In this document: positions 45,500 to 54,544 of the stretch, piece by piece | Layout of the letters: every line of letters starts with the position of its first letter | Position numbering within the stretch: the stretch's first letter is position 1 | Source of the DNA: Mobilicoccus massiliensis | GTDB lineage: Bacteria; Actinomycetota; Actinomycetes; Actinomycetales; Dermatophilaceae | Length of the DNA: 64,000 bases | Direction of reading: 5' to 3' | Assembly (NCBI RefSeq): GCF_000826525.2 | Contig: NZ_LN651324.1 | Coordinates: 109,789 to 173,788, forward strand | Position numbers and translations under genes: made by a program | The notes under the pieces: model-generated | What the model was told of the DNA's origin: nothing | Database searches by the model: none | What the model saw: only the letters and a program-made list of their open reading frames with translations

Positions 45500-47079
45500 C
45501 GGGGGCCCAGCCACCGGCAGAGGAGCACGAACCCGACCCGATCGTGACGCCGCCCCCGGCGGCCGAGGTTCCGGGCGGCGCCTCCCGCGGGTCGGCCCGC
45601 ACCCTCGTCAGCGGCACCTCCTGGAGTGCGATCTCGCAGTTCATCCCCCTGGTCATCAACCTGGGGATGACCCCGTACATCATCCGCGGGCTGGGAGACG
45701 CCCGGTACGGCATCTTCATGCTCATCACGGCCGTGACGATGCTGCTCAGCCAGTTCGACGGCGGTATCGGCCAGTCGGCGCTTCGCTACTTCACGATCTA
45801 CGCCGGTCGTGACGATCGGGTGGCGACGACCCGCCTGCTGTGGTCGGTCTCGATCGTCATCGCCGCCTTCGGCGTGTTCATCTCGGTCGCAGTCGCGGCC
45901 TTCTCCGGGCCTATCCTCGCGTTCTTCCACCTGCAGGACGCGTACCTGGCGGAGGCCACGTTCCTCCTGGTCACCCTCACCGTCGTCGTCGCCTTCCTGC
46001 TGCTGCGCAACCTGTACAACGCGGTGGTCTCGGCACGGCACCGGTTCCAGACCCTCTCGATCGCGGTGATCGCGGGTCACCTGGTGTACGCGCTCGGGCT
46101 CGTGCTCACCATCGAGAACGGCTGGGGTCTCTACGGCGTCGGCGTCACGATGATCCTGCAGCAGGTCGTGGGCACGATCATCACCGTGCCCGTCGGCATC
46201 CGGTACCTCACCCGCGCAGGGGTCGGCCTCATCACCCGTGCGGAGGCGGCGGAGTTCTCTGCCTACGCCTGGAAGATCCAGGTCGGCGGCGTCGCCGCGA
46301 TCCTCGCCTCGCAGAAGGACCAGCTCGTCGCGGCGCGCATCGTCTCGGCGCAGGAGTCGGGGCCGTTCGGTCAGGGCACGAACTTCGCGAACCAGCTGCG
46401 CATGGTGCCGCTCAACGCGCTCGCGCCCATCCAAGCGCTGATCGGCGCCGAGATCGGGGCGGTCGGGCCGGCGGAGGCGCGAGGCAAGGTCGAGCGTCTG
46501 CAGTACATCTGGGTCGTCGCCGTCACGGGCTGGTGCGCCGTCGGTGCGCCGGCCACCCTCGTCGGCGTCCGAGCCTGGCTGCCCGAGAGCTACGCCCTGG
46601 CCGGTGACGTCGCGGCGATCCTGCTCGCCGGTCACTACTTCGGTCTCGTGTGCATCGTCGGACGCACGTGGGCCCTCACGCTCGGCCACGCCGGGCTGGC
46701 GATGCGTCAGAGCGTCGTCTCGCTCCTGGCGAACGTCCTGCTCAGCGTCGTGCTCTGGTTTCCGTTCGGCCTGCTCGGCGTCGTCGCCGGAACCTCGCTC
46801 GGCAACCTCGCCGGCGCGATGTTCCTCTCCTACGACGTGCGCCGAGTCGTGCAGACGCGCATCCGGTGGTTCATGCGGGACGTGCCGTACTGGCAGGCGG
46901 CGCTCGCGGCGGCCGTGACGCTCGCGCTCGAACTCCTCGCTGCGCCGTTTCTTCCCGGCGGCCCGATCGGCCTCCTGCTCGCCGGCCTCATCGCGGTTCC
47001 GGGCGCGGTGTTGTTCGTTCTCACCTCGCTGGGGATCGGCGGCGCCCGTGAGTCGATCGCGCTGGTCCGTCGCCGCTGA
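45496..47079 (+). CDS. Polysaccharide flippase (Wzx/MOP superfamily)
   Basis: 527 aa with about 12-14 membrane helices after a ~35-residue polar N-terminus. It has the MATE/MOP layout of lipid-linked oligosaccharide flippases: LVSGTSWSAISQFIPLVINLGMT at the first helix, and YGIFMLITAVTMLLSQFD next. It would carry undecaprenyl-linked units across the membrane for the polymerase. The chosen ATG overlaps the stop of the leader peptide; the longer upstream frame is not protein-like. It is followed by a convergent glycosyltransferase gene. Confidence 0.88.
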   Translation: MTGAQPPAEEHEPDPIVTPPPAAEVPGGASRGSARTLVSGTSWSAISQFIPLVINLGMTPYIIRGLGDARYGIFMLITAVTMLLSQFDGGIGQSALRYFTIYAGRDDRVATTRLLWSVSIVIAAFGVFISVAVAAFSGPILAFFHLQDAYLAEATFLLVTLTVVVAFLLLRNLYNAVVSARHRFQTLSIAVIAGHLVYALGLVLTIENGWGLYGVGVTMILQQVVGTIITVPVGIRYLTRAGVGLITRAEAAEFSAYAWKIQVGGVAAILASQKDQLVAARIVSAQESGPFGQGTNFANQLRMVPLNALAPIQALIGAEIGAVGPAEARGKVERLQYIWVVAVTGWCAVGAPATLVGVRAWLPESYALAGDVAAILLAGHYFGLVCIVGRTWALTLGHAGLAMRQSVVSLLANVLLSVVLWFPFGLLGVVAGTSLGNLAGAMFLSYDVRRVVQTRIRWFMRDVPYWQAALAAAVTLALELLAAPFLPGGPIGLLLAGLIAVPGAVLFVLTSLGIGGARESIALVRRR

Positions 47080-47114
47080 GGGCCCGCTCGTTCACACCGG
47101 CGCGTCACACCGAA

Positions 47115-47136
47115 GAACGCGCGCGGACAGGCGTTC
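47115..47136. terminator. Weak hairpin between convergent flippase and glycosyltransferase genes
   Basis: GAACGC/GCGTTC stem of 6 bp (47115-47120 with 47131-47136), extendable with a bulge. The position between two convergent stops fits a bidirectional terminator, but the stem is short. Confidence 0.3.
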
Positions 47137-47172
47137 GGCCCGGGCGTGTCGGGATGACGCCTGTCCGACGGA

Positions 47173-48075
47173 TCAGCGTCGCAGGGCCTGGGCGCTCTTG
47201 CGGGCTGCCCGCATCGCCATCCGCACGATGAACCGGATGTCGGTCGCCGTGAGGTCGCGGAGCCGGGTGTCGGCGGCGACGGAGGCGACTCCGGGCAGGG
47301 ACGCATGGTTGGCGAACGTCTCGAGGAAGTACCGACGCCCGACCGACGCCTCGCGCGGCGGCAACGCGTCGAGCTTCTCGACGATGCGCGCGTAGACCTC
47401 CTGGTGGCCGGCGACCACCTTCTCGGCGCTCGCCGAGATGCGGTCCGCGTCGGAGTCGTCGCGCCAGTAGTGGACGAGAACCTCCGGCACGCTGGTGATC
47501 CCGTAGGCCTCGTTGACGCGAAGGTAGAACTCCCAGTCCTGACAGGAGCGCAGAGTGGGGTCGGGGACACCGACGGTGTCGACGACCTCGCGCCGCACGA
47601 GGACACACGAGAACGTGCCGATGAGGTTGCCCTGCAGCAGTTCGGTGAGTCGCAGGCCCTCGGCCGTCGGGCGGCGTCCGGGCTCGAGGCGACCGTCGGG
47701 GTAGCGCAGGTCGTACCACGTGTAACAGAGACCGGCTCCAGGGCCGGCCTCCTCGAGTGAGCGCACCTGCTTCTCGAGCTTCGTCGGCAACCACAGGTCG
47801 TCGGCGTCGAGGAACGCGAGGAACTCGCCGCGGCTGGCTCGGATCGCCGTGCGCCGTGCCGCGTTGCCGCCCTGGTTGGAGTCATGGGTGAGAAGCGTCA
47901 GACGGGGATCGTCGATCGAGGCGAGGGCCTCGGCGGTGCCGTCCTCGGAATGGTCGTCGACGACGATCACCTCGAGGTCGGTCCACGTCTGATCGAGGGC
48001 ACTGCGGACGGCGGCGACGATGGTGTCGGCGCGCTTGTAGGCGGGCACGAGCACGGAGACGCGGGGATCGGGCAT
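47173..48075 (-). CDS. Family 2 glycosyltransferase
   Basis: 300-aa GT-A enzyme. The N-terminal SVLVPAYKRADTIVAAVRSALDQT, VVDDHSEDGT, the DxD in LAFLDADDLWL and CQDWEFYLRV (acceptor-side ED-like motif) are all intact. ATG 48075 with AAGGTGAG about 8 nt upstream; longer frames upstream enter a region carrying promoter-like and operator-like sequences. It is divergent from another GT2 gene at 48387. Donor and linkage unknown. Confidence 0.88.
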   Translation of the reverse strand: MPDPRVSVLVPAYKRADTIVAAVRSALDQTWTDLEVIVVDDHSEDGTAEALASIDDPRLTLLTHDSNQGGNAARRTAIRASRGEFLAFLDADDLWLPTKLEKQVRSLEEAGPGAGLCYTWYDLRYPDGRLEPGRRPTAEGLRLTELLQGNLIGTFSCVLVRREVVDTVGVPDPTLRSCQDWEFYLRVNEAYGITSVPEVLVHYWRDDSDADRISASAEKVVAGHQEVYARIVEKLDALPPREASVGRRYFLETFANHASLPGVASVAADTRLRDLTATDIRFIVRMAMRAARKSAQALRR

Positions 48076-48130
48076 CAGGGGACTCACCTTCGCTACGACT
48101 GGCGGACCCCCCGAATCCGATTGCGTCACA

Positions 48131-48136
48131 AGCCTA
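48131..48136 (-). promoter_or_regulatory. Candidate -10 box for the minus-strand GT2 gene
   Basis: TAGGCT on the minus strand, with the paired palindromes (48163-48198) just upstream at activator/repressor distance. The -35 is not recognisable. Confidence 0.3.
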
Positions 48137-48162
48137 CTCACGAGCGATGGCGATTTCATCTC

Positions 48163-48198
48163 GGACATCTGTCCAAGACGGCGAATGGACATATGTCC
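48163..48198. promoter_or_regulatory. Paired GGACA-NN-TGTCC palindromes (operator-like)
   Basis: GGACATCTGTCC at 48163-48174 and the perfect palindrome GGACATATGTCC at 48187-48198 start 24 bp apart. The following bases are also repeated (CAAGACGGCG and CAACACGGCG). They lie in the 311-bp divergent gap between two GT2 genes. Such paired dyads are typical of a dimeric regulator binding twice. The regulator is unknown. The remainder of the gap shows only a TAGGGT (48271-48276) possible -10 for the plus-strand gene. Confidence 0.55.
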
Positions 48199-48386
48199 AA
48201 CACGGCGGCGGCGGGCACCCCAAGCGAGGCGACGAGCAGGTGGGACGCCGGGGCCGTGACCGGCGGCCTGTAGGGTGGGATCGACCGGCCGGCACGGTCC
48301 GGTGAGTGCGACTCGCGTCGACCTCGCCCGATCGCCAGCGAGTCGATCGCGCCGGCGTCCACGGATCGAGGCGAAAGGACCGACCC

Positions 48387-49355
48387 ATGGCCGACGGCCC
48401 GCTCGTCAGCGTCGTCATCCCCGTCTACCAGTCGGAGCGCACGGTCGGTGAGGCGATCAGCAGCGCGCTCATGCAGACCTATCCGCACGTCGAGGTCGTC
48501 GTCTGTCTCGACGGACCCACCGATCGCAGCGCGGCGATCGTCGATGCGTACGGCGACCTCGTACGGGTCGTGCGCCAGGAGAACCAGGGGCTGTCCAGCG
48601 CCCGCAACGCCGCCGTGGCCGCGTCGTCCGGTGAGCTCGTCGCGTTGCTCGATGCCGACGACGTCCTCCTGCCGCCCCACGTCGACCGCGCCGTGGCCCG
48701 ATGGCGGGAACGGCGCACCGAGAAGGCGTACGTCACGTGCAACGCGTACACGATGGGCGCGGCCGGCATCGTCCCCCGGCGCACGGTGCTGCCCCGTAAG
48801 GCCCCGGCCGAGCAGGGGCACCGGCTCGCGCTGCTGCAGCGCAACATCGTGTCGGTGCTCTCGGTGTACCCGCGCGCGATGCACGAGGAGATCGGCGGCT
48901 TCGACCCGCAGATGCGCGTGCTGGAGGACTACGACTTCTGGGTCCGGGCGGCCTTCGCGGGATGGACGACCCTCTACGAGACCGAGCCCACCGCGCTCTA
49001 CCGGCGCACCGGCACCAGCCTGTCGGCGCAGCTCGCGCGCATGGCCGAGTACGAGCACCGGTTGCGGGCGCAGGTGCGCGAGCGCCACGACGCCGACCTC
49101 ACCGACGACGAGCGCCGATATCTGGACCGGGTCGCCGGCATGGAGACGCAGAACGTCTACCTCGACCGCGGCGATGCGGCCCTGCGCGAGGGACGTACCC
49201 GGGACGCGGCCCGCGAGTTCGCGGACGCCTCATCCCTCGTGCCCTGGGATCGGCCGTTGCAGCTCAAGGCGAGGGCCCTGCGCTCGGTGCCCGGCGCGGG
49301 GTCGTTCTACGCCTGGCGCGAGCGGGTCCGTGCGGGGGAGACCTCCCGGTCCTGA
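48387..49355 (+). CDS. Family 2 glycosyltransferase
   Basis: 322-aa GT-A enzyme: SVVIPVYQSERTVGEAISSALMQTYP, CLDGPTDRSAAIVD, the DxD in LVALLDADDVLL and LEDYDFWVRAAFAG. The C-terminal ~75 residues form a helical extension (YEHRLRAQVRERHDADLTDDERRYL) with tetratricopeptide-like character. GAAAGGACCGACCC precedes the ATG. It starts the plus-strand run GT2, GT4, pyruvyltransferase. Confidence 0.88.
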   Translation: MADGPLVSVVIPVYQSERTVGEAISSALMQTYPHVEVVVCLDGPTDRSAAIVDAYGDLVRVVRQENQGLSSARNAAVAASSGELVALLDADDVLLPPHVDRAVARWRERRTEKAYVTCNAYTMGAAGIVPRRTVLPRKAPAEQGHRLALLQRNIVSVLSVYPRAMHEEIGGFDPQMRVLEDYDFWVRAAFAGWTTLYETEPTALYRRTGTSLSAQLARMAEYEHRLRAQVRERHDADLTDDERRYLDRVAGMETQNVYLDRGDAALREGRTRDAAREFADASSLVPWDRPLQLKARALRSVPGAGSFYAWRERVRAGETSRS

Positions 49356-49489
49356 GCGTGCGCTCTCGCGCCGACACCTCTGCGGTGAGAGGCTCGTGCC
49401 TCCGGCGTCCGGCCGACGTGCTTCCCACTCCGCCGACTCCGAATGCCTCACGGCGACTCACGACCATCCGCACCGACGAAAGGCTTCCC

Positions 49490-50542
49490 GTGACCGACCA
49501 CCGTGATCGGTACGACGCGAGCAAGGGCGCGCTGCCGGAGGACGCAGTGCCCACGGATCGCCCCGTGATGAGCACCATGTGGGGCACCACGCCCCGCTGG
49601 GGCGAGCACGTCGACTTCTACGTGACCGAACGTTTCGGAACGCCCGGCGACCTGCGGCGTCTGCTGAGACTCGCCCGAGGCAAGGCAGGTGTCGTGCTTC
49701 TCGGCTCTGTCACCCGTCGTCATCTCTACCGTGATTTCGTCTTCGCGCTGCTGCTCAAGCTCACGAACCGCCCGTCGAAGCGTCCTCGCGTCCTCGTCAC
49801 CGATGCCACGTGGCAGCCGGAGAGCCAGGCCCTCTCGCGGCTCACCCACATCCCGCCGCGCTGGTTCTCCGCCCTGCAGCGGGGCATCGTCCGGCTCATC
49901 GACGGTCCGCACGTGCGCTACGCCGTCCTCAGTTCCGACGAGGTCGAGACCTTCCCGCAGCTCTGGGGCGTGGACCCGCACCGGGTGCTCTTCACGCCGT
50001 TCCCCGCCACGATCGATCCCGACACCCCGACGAGCGACGGTGACTATCTGTTCGCCGGCGGCAACTCTCTGCGTGACTACTCCCTGCTGGAGAAGGCGCT
50101 GGCGGGCACCGACGTCCCCTGTCGGGTGGCGAGTGAGTGGCAGCCCTCCGCAGCGTCCGAGATCGCGGCCGGTCCGGTGTCGCACGAGGAGTTCGTCTCG
50201 CTGCTGGCCGGCTGCAGGGCGTCGGTGGTGCCGCTGGAGCAACGGTGGCGCTCGGCGGGGCAGCAGTCGTACCTCAACGCCATGGCGTTGGGTAAGCCGG
50301 TCATCGTCACCGAGGCCCCCGGTGTCCACGACTACATCGAGGACGGGGTGACCGGCGTGGTCGTTCCTCCCGAGCCGGAGGCCCTGCGGGCCGCGATCCT
50401 CGACGTCATGGATCCGGCGAACGCCGAGCGCTACGCACAGATGGGTCGTCGGGCGCGGGATTGGGTGCGAGCGCACGCCACCGACGAGGTCTACAAGGAC
50501 CAGGTCCTCCTCGACGCGATCGGCGTACCGCACGGCGCCTGA
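49490..50542 (+). CDS. Family 4-like glycosyltransferase
   Basis: 350-aa GT-B-like protein. The N-terminal half is unusual: VVLLGSVTRRHLYRDFVFALLLKL followed by LVTDATWQPES. The C-terminal half has VLFTPFPATIDPD, YLFAGGNSLRDYSLLEKAL and a donor-site region SYLNAMALGKPVIVTEAPGVHDYIEDGVTGVVVPP. GTG 49490 is selected because GAAAGG stands 7 nt upstream; the much longer open frame upstream lies over the previous gene. Donor unknown. Confidence 0.82.
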   Translation: MTDHRDRYDASKGALPEDAVPTDRPVMSTMWGTTPRWGEHVDFYVTERFGTPGDLRRLLRLARGKAGVVLLGSVTRRHLYRDFVFALLLKLTNRPSKRPRVLVTDATWQPESQALSRLTHIPPRWFSALQRGIVRLIDGPHVRYAVLSSDEVETFPQLWGVDPHRVLFTPFPATIDPDTPTSDGDYLFAGGNSLRDYSLLEKALAGTDVPCRVASEWQPSAASEIAAGPVSHEEFVSLLAGCRASVVPLEQRWRSAGQQSYLNAMALGKPVIVTEAPGVHDYIEDGVTGVVVPPEPEALRAAILDVMDPANAERYAQMGRRARDWVRAHATDEVYKDQVLLDAIGVPHGA

Positions 50543-50615
50543 ACGCTGCCCAGCTCCGGAGACACACATGGGCGACGCTTGAGCGTGGCTAGATCCTCGA
50601 CTGAACCTCGTTGCC

Positions 50616-50621
50616 TATTGT
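50616..50621 (+). promoter_or_regulatory. -10 box of a leaderless promoter (pyruvyltransferase gene)
   Basis: TATTGT followed by 7 nt (CGACGCC) and ATG 50629; no Shine-Dalgarno in between. Confidence 0.45.
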
Positions 50622-50628
50622 CGACGCC

Positions 50629-51615
50629 ATGAGCAAGTGGGAATCGGCGATCGAGCGCGTGGGCCGCACGGTCGCCCGGCCGCGAATGGGTTACACGGGT
50701 CGGGTACGCAGCCAGGGGCGCGAGGCCGAGCGCATCGCCCGGGCGGTTCTCAACGCCTCCTGCCGGCCGGATGCCGTGCTCGTCTCGACCTTCTGGTGGG
50801 AGAAGGTCAAGAACTTCGGCGACCTGCTCACCCCTTACCTTCTGCGCGACTGCGGCATCGTGCCGGTGCTCACGCCGCCCGCGCAGGCCGACCTCGTCGG
50901 TGTGGGATCACTCGTGCAGCACCTGCCGCCCGACTTCGGGGGAGCCCTGTGGGGCACCGGACTCGTCCACGACCGGCGTACCGAGTTGCCCGACGCGACC
51001 TGTCTGGCGCTGCGCGGGGATCTGACGCGGGACCGGATGGGTTCGCCGCACGTGGATGCGCTCGGTGATCCTGGGTTGCTGGTCTCCCGCCGGGTTCGGC
51101 GGCCGGGCGTGTCGTACGACGTCGGGGTGGTGGCGCACTACGTCCATGCGGACGACGAGTGGCTCCACGACCTCGTCTCCGGTCATCCCGATCATGCGAA
51201 CACGGTGCTGCCCATCGACGTCGCCCAGCGCCCCTCCGCCGTGGCCCGCCAGGTGGCCTCCTGTCGCGCGATCGTGTCGACGTCCCTGCACGGTGTCATC
51301 ACGGCCGACGCGTTCGGCATTCCGGCGGCGTGGATCCGGATGCCGAGGTCGTTGTACGGCGGTGACTTCAAGTTCCACGACCACGAGAGCGTCGTCCGGC
51401 CCTCCGGAGCTCGCGACATCGACGCCGCCGACGTGTCCTCGCTCGCTCAGGTCGCGGCCGCCGCGAGGCCGGCCGACATGGCCGCCGTGGAACGGGCCCA
51501 GGACGGACTCATCGCTGCCGCAGCTCGTATCCCCGACGTCGTGCGACACCGTCGCGTGCCCACCTGGCAGATCCCGCTCACCGGTCGAGGCAGCGTCGTC
51601 CACACGCACGTGTGA
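50629..51615 (+). CDS. Polysaccharide pyruvyl transferase family protein
   Basis: 328-aa protein of the CsaB/WcaK/PssM group, which adds pyruvate ketals from phosphoenolpyruvate to glycan sugars and so gives them negative charge. FWWEKVKNFGDLLTPYLLR near the start and SCRAIVSTSLHGVITADAFGIPAAWIRM in the second half are the family hallmarks (N-x-G-D and S-x-x-H-G). It is cytosolic, acting on the lipid-linked unit before flipping. It probably starts at the leaderless ATG 50629; an in-frame start at 50611 would include the -10 box. Confidence 0.86.
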   Translation: MSKWESAIERVGRTVARPRMGYTGRVRSQGREAERIARAVLNASCRPDAVLVSTFWWEKVKNFGDLLTPYLLRDCGIVPVLTPPAQADLVGVGSLVQHLPPDFGGALWGTGLVHDRRTELPDATCLALRGDLTRDRMGSPHVDALGDPGLLVSRRVRRPGVSYDVGVVAHYVHADDEWLHDLVSGHPDHANTVLPIDVAQRPSAVARQVASCRAIVSTSLHGVITADAFGIPAAWIRMPRSLYGGDFKFHDHESVVRPSGARDIDAADVSSLAQVAAAARPADMAAVERAQDGLIAAAARIPDVVRHRRVPTWQIPLTGRGSVVHTHV

Positions 51616-51640
51616 GGTCCACGGCATCAGTGGTGTCGGC

Positions 51641-51695
51641 GCTGTTCAGCGACGTCAGTGTCGGTGTCGTTCGGTGACGTTCGGTGTCGTTCAGT
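51641..51695. repeat. Short direct repeats between convergent genes
   Basis: Repeated GTGTCGTTC(G/A)GTGACGTTCG-like units between the pyruvyltransferase stop and the convergent GT2 stop. They are slippage-type repeats with no strong hairpin, so no clear terminator is seen here. Confidence 0.55.
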
Positions 51696-52611
51696 GACCG
51701 GCGTGTGAGCCCGACGGCGGAGTGCGACGGACGAGACCCACGGCACGCCCCGAGAGCGCAGCCGCGTCGATCACGACCCGCGCCAGGCGGTCGGGGTCGC
51801 GTCGGACGACACCGGCAGCGGTGTTGCGCATGGTGCGGCCGATCCCACGGGCAAGCTCCCGGGCGACGAAGGCGCGGCCGTGAAACGCCAGATCGGTCTG
51901 GGCACCCACGACGTTGCTGCGAAAGGCCCGTCGCAGCAGGGTCGAGGCGACGAGACGGGCCGGATCGGTGGGCTCGACGACGACCGCATCGTCGCACCAC
52001 GCGAGGGCGCCACCCTGATCGAGCACAGCGCGGAAGAAGAAGTGATCCTCCCCGCCCGCTCCGGCGAGGTGGGTGGGAAACCACGGGTCACCGATCCGGT
52101 CGGCGATGCCTCGCCGGATGCAGATGTTCTGGGCACCGTTGAGCATGTCGACGCGCCCGCAGGGGTGCCGGGTACGGCCTGCATAGATGCTGTTGCGCGC
52201 GAGGAGCGAGGCGCCCGAAGGCAACTCGCCGAGGACGGGCCCGGCCGTGACGTCTGCGCCGTTCGTCGATGCGGCCGACGTGAGTGCCTCGAACCAGCCG
52301 GGGGTCACGAACCCGTCGTCGTCGAGCATGACGAGCCACTCCCAATCGGGCCGGTGCTCGGTCGCCGCGCGCACGAGGGCGTTGCGCACCTCGGCGATCC
52401 CGGGCCGCGGCACGGGCACGCAGACGGCGTCGAGTCCGCTCGCGTGTACGACCTGCGGGGCTTCCGTGCCCGCGTCGTTGTCTCCGACGACGACGAGCAC
52501 GTTCCGTCCGTCGATCTCCGGCTTCAGCGAATCGAGGAGTCGCGCGAGCAGCTCGGGCCGCCGGTAGGTGGGAATGCCGATGACGACGGGGGAGGGCGCG
52601 GTGGGGGGCAT
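51691..52611 (-). CDS. Family 2 glycosyltransferase
   Basis: 306-aa GT-A enzyme (VIGIPTYRRPELLARLLDSL, VVVGDNDAGTEAP, the D-D-D metal site in LVMLDDDGFVTPGWFEAL, and GAGGEDHFFFRAVL). It resembles rhamnosyl- or galactofuranosyl-transferase-like GT2 members, but this is weak. GGTGAGGAGACC lies just before ATG 52611. The C-terminal ~60 residues are helical and basic. It closes the glycan locus and ends convergently with the pyruvyltransferase gene. Confidence 0.86.
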   Translation of the reverse strand: MPPTAPSPVVIGIPTYRRPELLARLLDSLKPEIDGRNVLVVVGDNDAGTEAPQVVHASGLDAVCVPVPRPGIAEVRNALVRAATEHRPDWEWLVMLDDDGFVTPGWFEALTSAASTNGADVTAGPVLGELPSGASLLARNSIYAGRTRHPCGRVDMLNGAQNICIRRGIADRIGDPWFPTHLAGAGGEDHFFFRAVLDQGGALAWCDDAVVVEPTDPARLVASTLLRRAFRSNVVGAQTDLAFHGRAFVARELARGIGRTMRNTAAGVVRRDPDRLARVVIDAAALSGRAVGLVRRTPPSGSHAGH

Positions 52612-52697
52612 GGTCTCCTCACCTGAAGGTCGTGGCGGCGCAACCGGATTGGGGCCGGACTCCAGTCCACCGTACGACGAAGCAGGCGTGCGGTCGT

Positions 52698-54122
52698 TCA
52701 GGCGCGGCCGTCCCAACCCTTCTCGACATCGTTGAGGTCGGGTACCTCGAGGTCGGTGCCCGAGAAGTCGGGAACTCCGGCTTGTGGGCGGGTGCGCCGG
52801 GAGAGCTGGTGGGCGAGGTGGTAGCCGATGATCACCGTGACCGTGCCGAGCGCGATGCCCGAGAGCTCGAATCCCTCGGTGAGGTGGAAGCTCACGTTGC
52901 CGACGCCCATGATGATGCCCGCGGCCAGGGGAACGAGCGTGGCGGGGTGGCCGAACATCACCTTGTGCTCGACCCAGATCTTCGCGCCGAGCAGCCCGAT
53001 CATCCCGTAGAGCACGACGGTGATGCCGCCGAGGACGCCACCGGGGATCGCCGAGACCACCGCGCCGAACTTGGGGGAGAACCCGAAGGCGATGGCGGTG
53101 ATCGCTGCGACGACGTAGGCGGCCGTGGAATAGACGCGGGTCGCGGCCATGACCCCGATGTTCTCGGCGTACGTGGTGGTGGGAGCACCACCGACGGAGG
53201 TCGCGAGGATCGTCGCCACACCGTCCGCGCCGACGGCGCGCCCCATGAGTGGGTCGAGATCGGCGCCGGTCATCTCACCGACGGCCTTGACGTGGCCGAT
53301 GTTCTCGGCGACGAGAGCGACGACGATCGGCAAGGCGACCAGGGCGAATCCCGCGTGGAAGGTGGGCAGGTGCCAACCCGGTGTCGTCGCCGTCGTGTGA
53401 CCGGGTAGGCCGAACCACGGCGCGGCGGCGACGGCGCTCCAGTCCACGCGCAGGTGGGTCGTCACCTCGCCGGCGGCCGTCGGGGCGGTGATCGGGCCGG
53501 CCACGACGTCGGTGAGCCACGAGAGCGTGTACCCGACGACGACCGCCGCGAAGATCGCGATGCGCGAGAGGAATCCGCGCGAGGCGACACTCACGACGAT
53601 GACGAAGAGCATGACGATCACGGCGATCCACTGGTCCTGCGGCCAGTAGGTGTTCGCGACGACGGGGGCGAGGTTGAAGCCGATGAGCATGATGACGGCG
53701 CCCGTGACCGCCGGTGGCATGAGCCGGTGCATGAACGTGGCGCCGAGGACGTGGATCGCCAGGCCGATGAGCACGAGCGCCACGCCGACCCACAGCAGTG
53801 CGCCCGTCTTGTCCGACGTCGTGCCGCCCTGGGCCGCGATGATTCCCGTGACACCGACGAACGAGGCCGACGAGCCGAGATAGCTCGGCACCCGGCCTCC
53901 CGTGAGGGCGAGGAAGAGCAGCGTGGCGATGCCCGACATCATGATCGCCAGTTGCGGGGAGAGCCCCATGAGCAGGGGAAACACGAACGTCGCGCCGAAC
54001 ATCGCGACGACGTGCTGCATTCCGAGGCCGACCGTGCGGCCCCAGGAAAGACGTTCTGACGGAGCGACGACGTCGTCGGGGCCGGCGAGGGCACCATCGC
54101 GGTGCAGGGTCCACAGGTTCAC
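52698..54122 (-). CDS. NCS2 family nucleobase:cation symporter (uracil/xanthine permease)
   Basis: 474-aa transporter with 12-14 membrane helices and the NCS2 signature: TYAENIGVMAATRV near residue 320, the transport-site ALVAENIGHVKAVGEMTG, and a GLGMQHVVAMFGATFVFPLLMG first helix. It is closest in feel to the uracil (UraA) branch. GTG 54122 lies 8 nt after a TACGTT hexamer (54131-54136), so leaderless initiation is possible. It is unrelated to the glycan locus and separates it from the ergothioneine operon. Confidence 0.92.
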   Translation of the reverse strand: MNLWTLHRDGALAGPDDVVAPSERLSWGRTVGLGMQHVVAMFGATFVFPLLMGLSPQLAIMMSGIATLLFLALTGGRVPSYLGSSASFVGVTGIIAAQGGTTSDKTGALLWVGVALVLIGLAIHVLGATFMHRLMPPAVTGAVIMLIGFNLAPVVANTYWPQDQWIAVIVMLFVIVVSVASRGFLSRIAIFAAVVVGYTLSWLTDVVAGPITAPTAAGEVTTHLRVDWSAVAAAPWFGLPGHTTATTPGWHLPTFHAGFALVALPIVVALVAENIGHVKAVGEMTGADLDPLMGRAVGADGVATILATSVGGAPTTTYAENIGVMAATRVYSTAAYVVAAITAIAFGFSPKFGAVVSAIPGGVLGGITVVLYGMIGLLGAKIWVEHKVMFGHPATLVPLAAGIIMGVGNVSFHLTEGFELSGIALGTVTVIIGYHLAHQLSRRTRPQAGVPDFSGTDLEVPDLNDVEKGWDGRA

Positions 54123-54544
54123 GAGCGATGAACGTATCAGCCTCGAAGGGCGACGGCGTCGAGGTGCGGGATGTGCGACGGCCTCGCGGGCACCGGCCGT
54201 GGCGCGGGTGATGCGCGTGACACACCCGTGCCGTCGCCGGCCGGGAGGGGGTGTCGCTCCATCTCGCGCAAGAAAGACCGGTCACTGAACCGGCTCCACG
54301 AAGGCGCAGACTTCTGACCAGGCACGACGCGCGAAGGTGCGGCGCGGGAGGCGGAACTGACCGGTCTTTGTTGCGCGAGATTCGCCGTCCCTCGCCCGGC
54401 GACCCCGCCGACCGCCTCCCCAGCCGCCGAAACAGCCGTCGTTTCCGCCCCGAGGGCTCGGGCAAAGAGGGCGAACGCCGCAAGTCGGTCAGGCTCCGGT
54501 GAGGTTCTGCCTGCGGCGGACCCTATGCGTGCGGGGAGCGGTGT
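54123..54544. other. Gap between uracil permease and egtD (422 bp)
   Basis: No gene with believable codon use. It contains the 121-bp inverted-repeat element at 54261-54381, the possible permease promoter next to 54122, and the end region of the egt transcript. No classic hairpin terminator directly follows egtD. Confidence 0.55.
54261..54381. repeat. 121-bp element with 24-bp near-perfect terminal inverted repeats
   Basis: Arms at 54261-54284 and 54358-54381 match in 23 of 24 positions (ATCTCGCGCAA-S-AAAGACCGGTCA) around a 73-bp non-coding core. It could be a small non-autonomous mobile element (MITE), or a strong cruciform or RNA hairpin. No other copy is in this window. Confidence 0.75.

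Noticed and set aside
33001..52650. Prophage or integrative element carrying the glycan locus
   Set aside because: No integrase, attachment-site duplication, tRNA target or phage genes were seen at either edge, and base composition matches the surroundings. Horizontal origin is possible but not supported directly.
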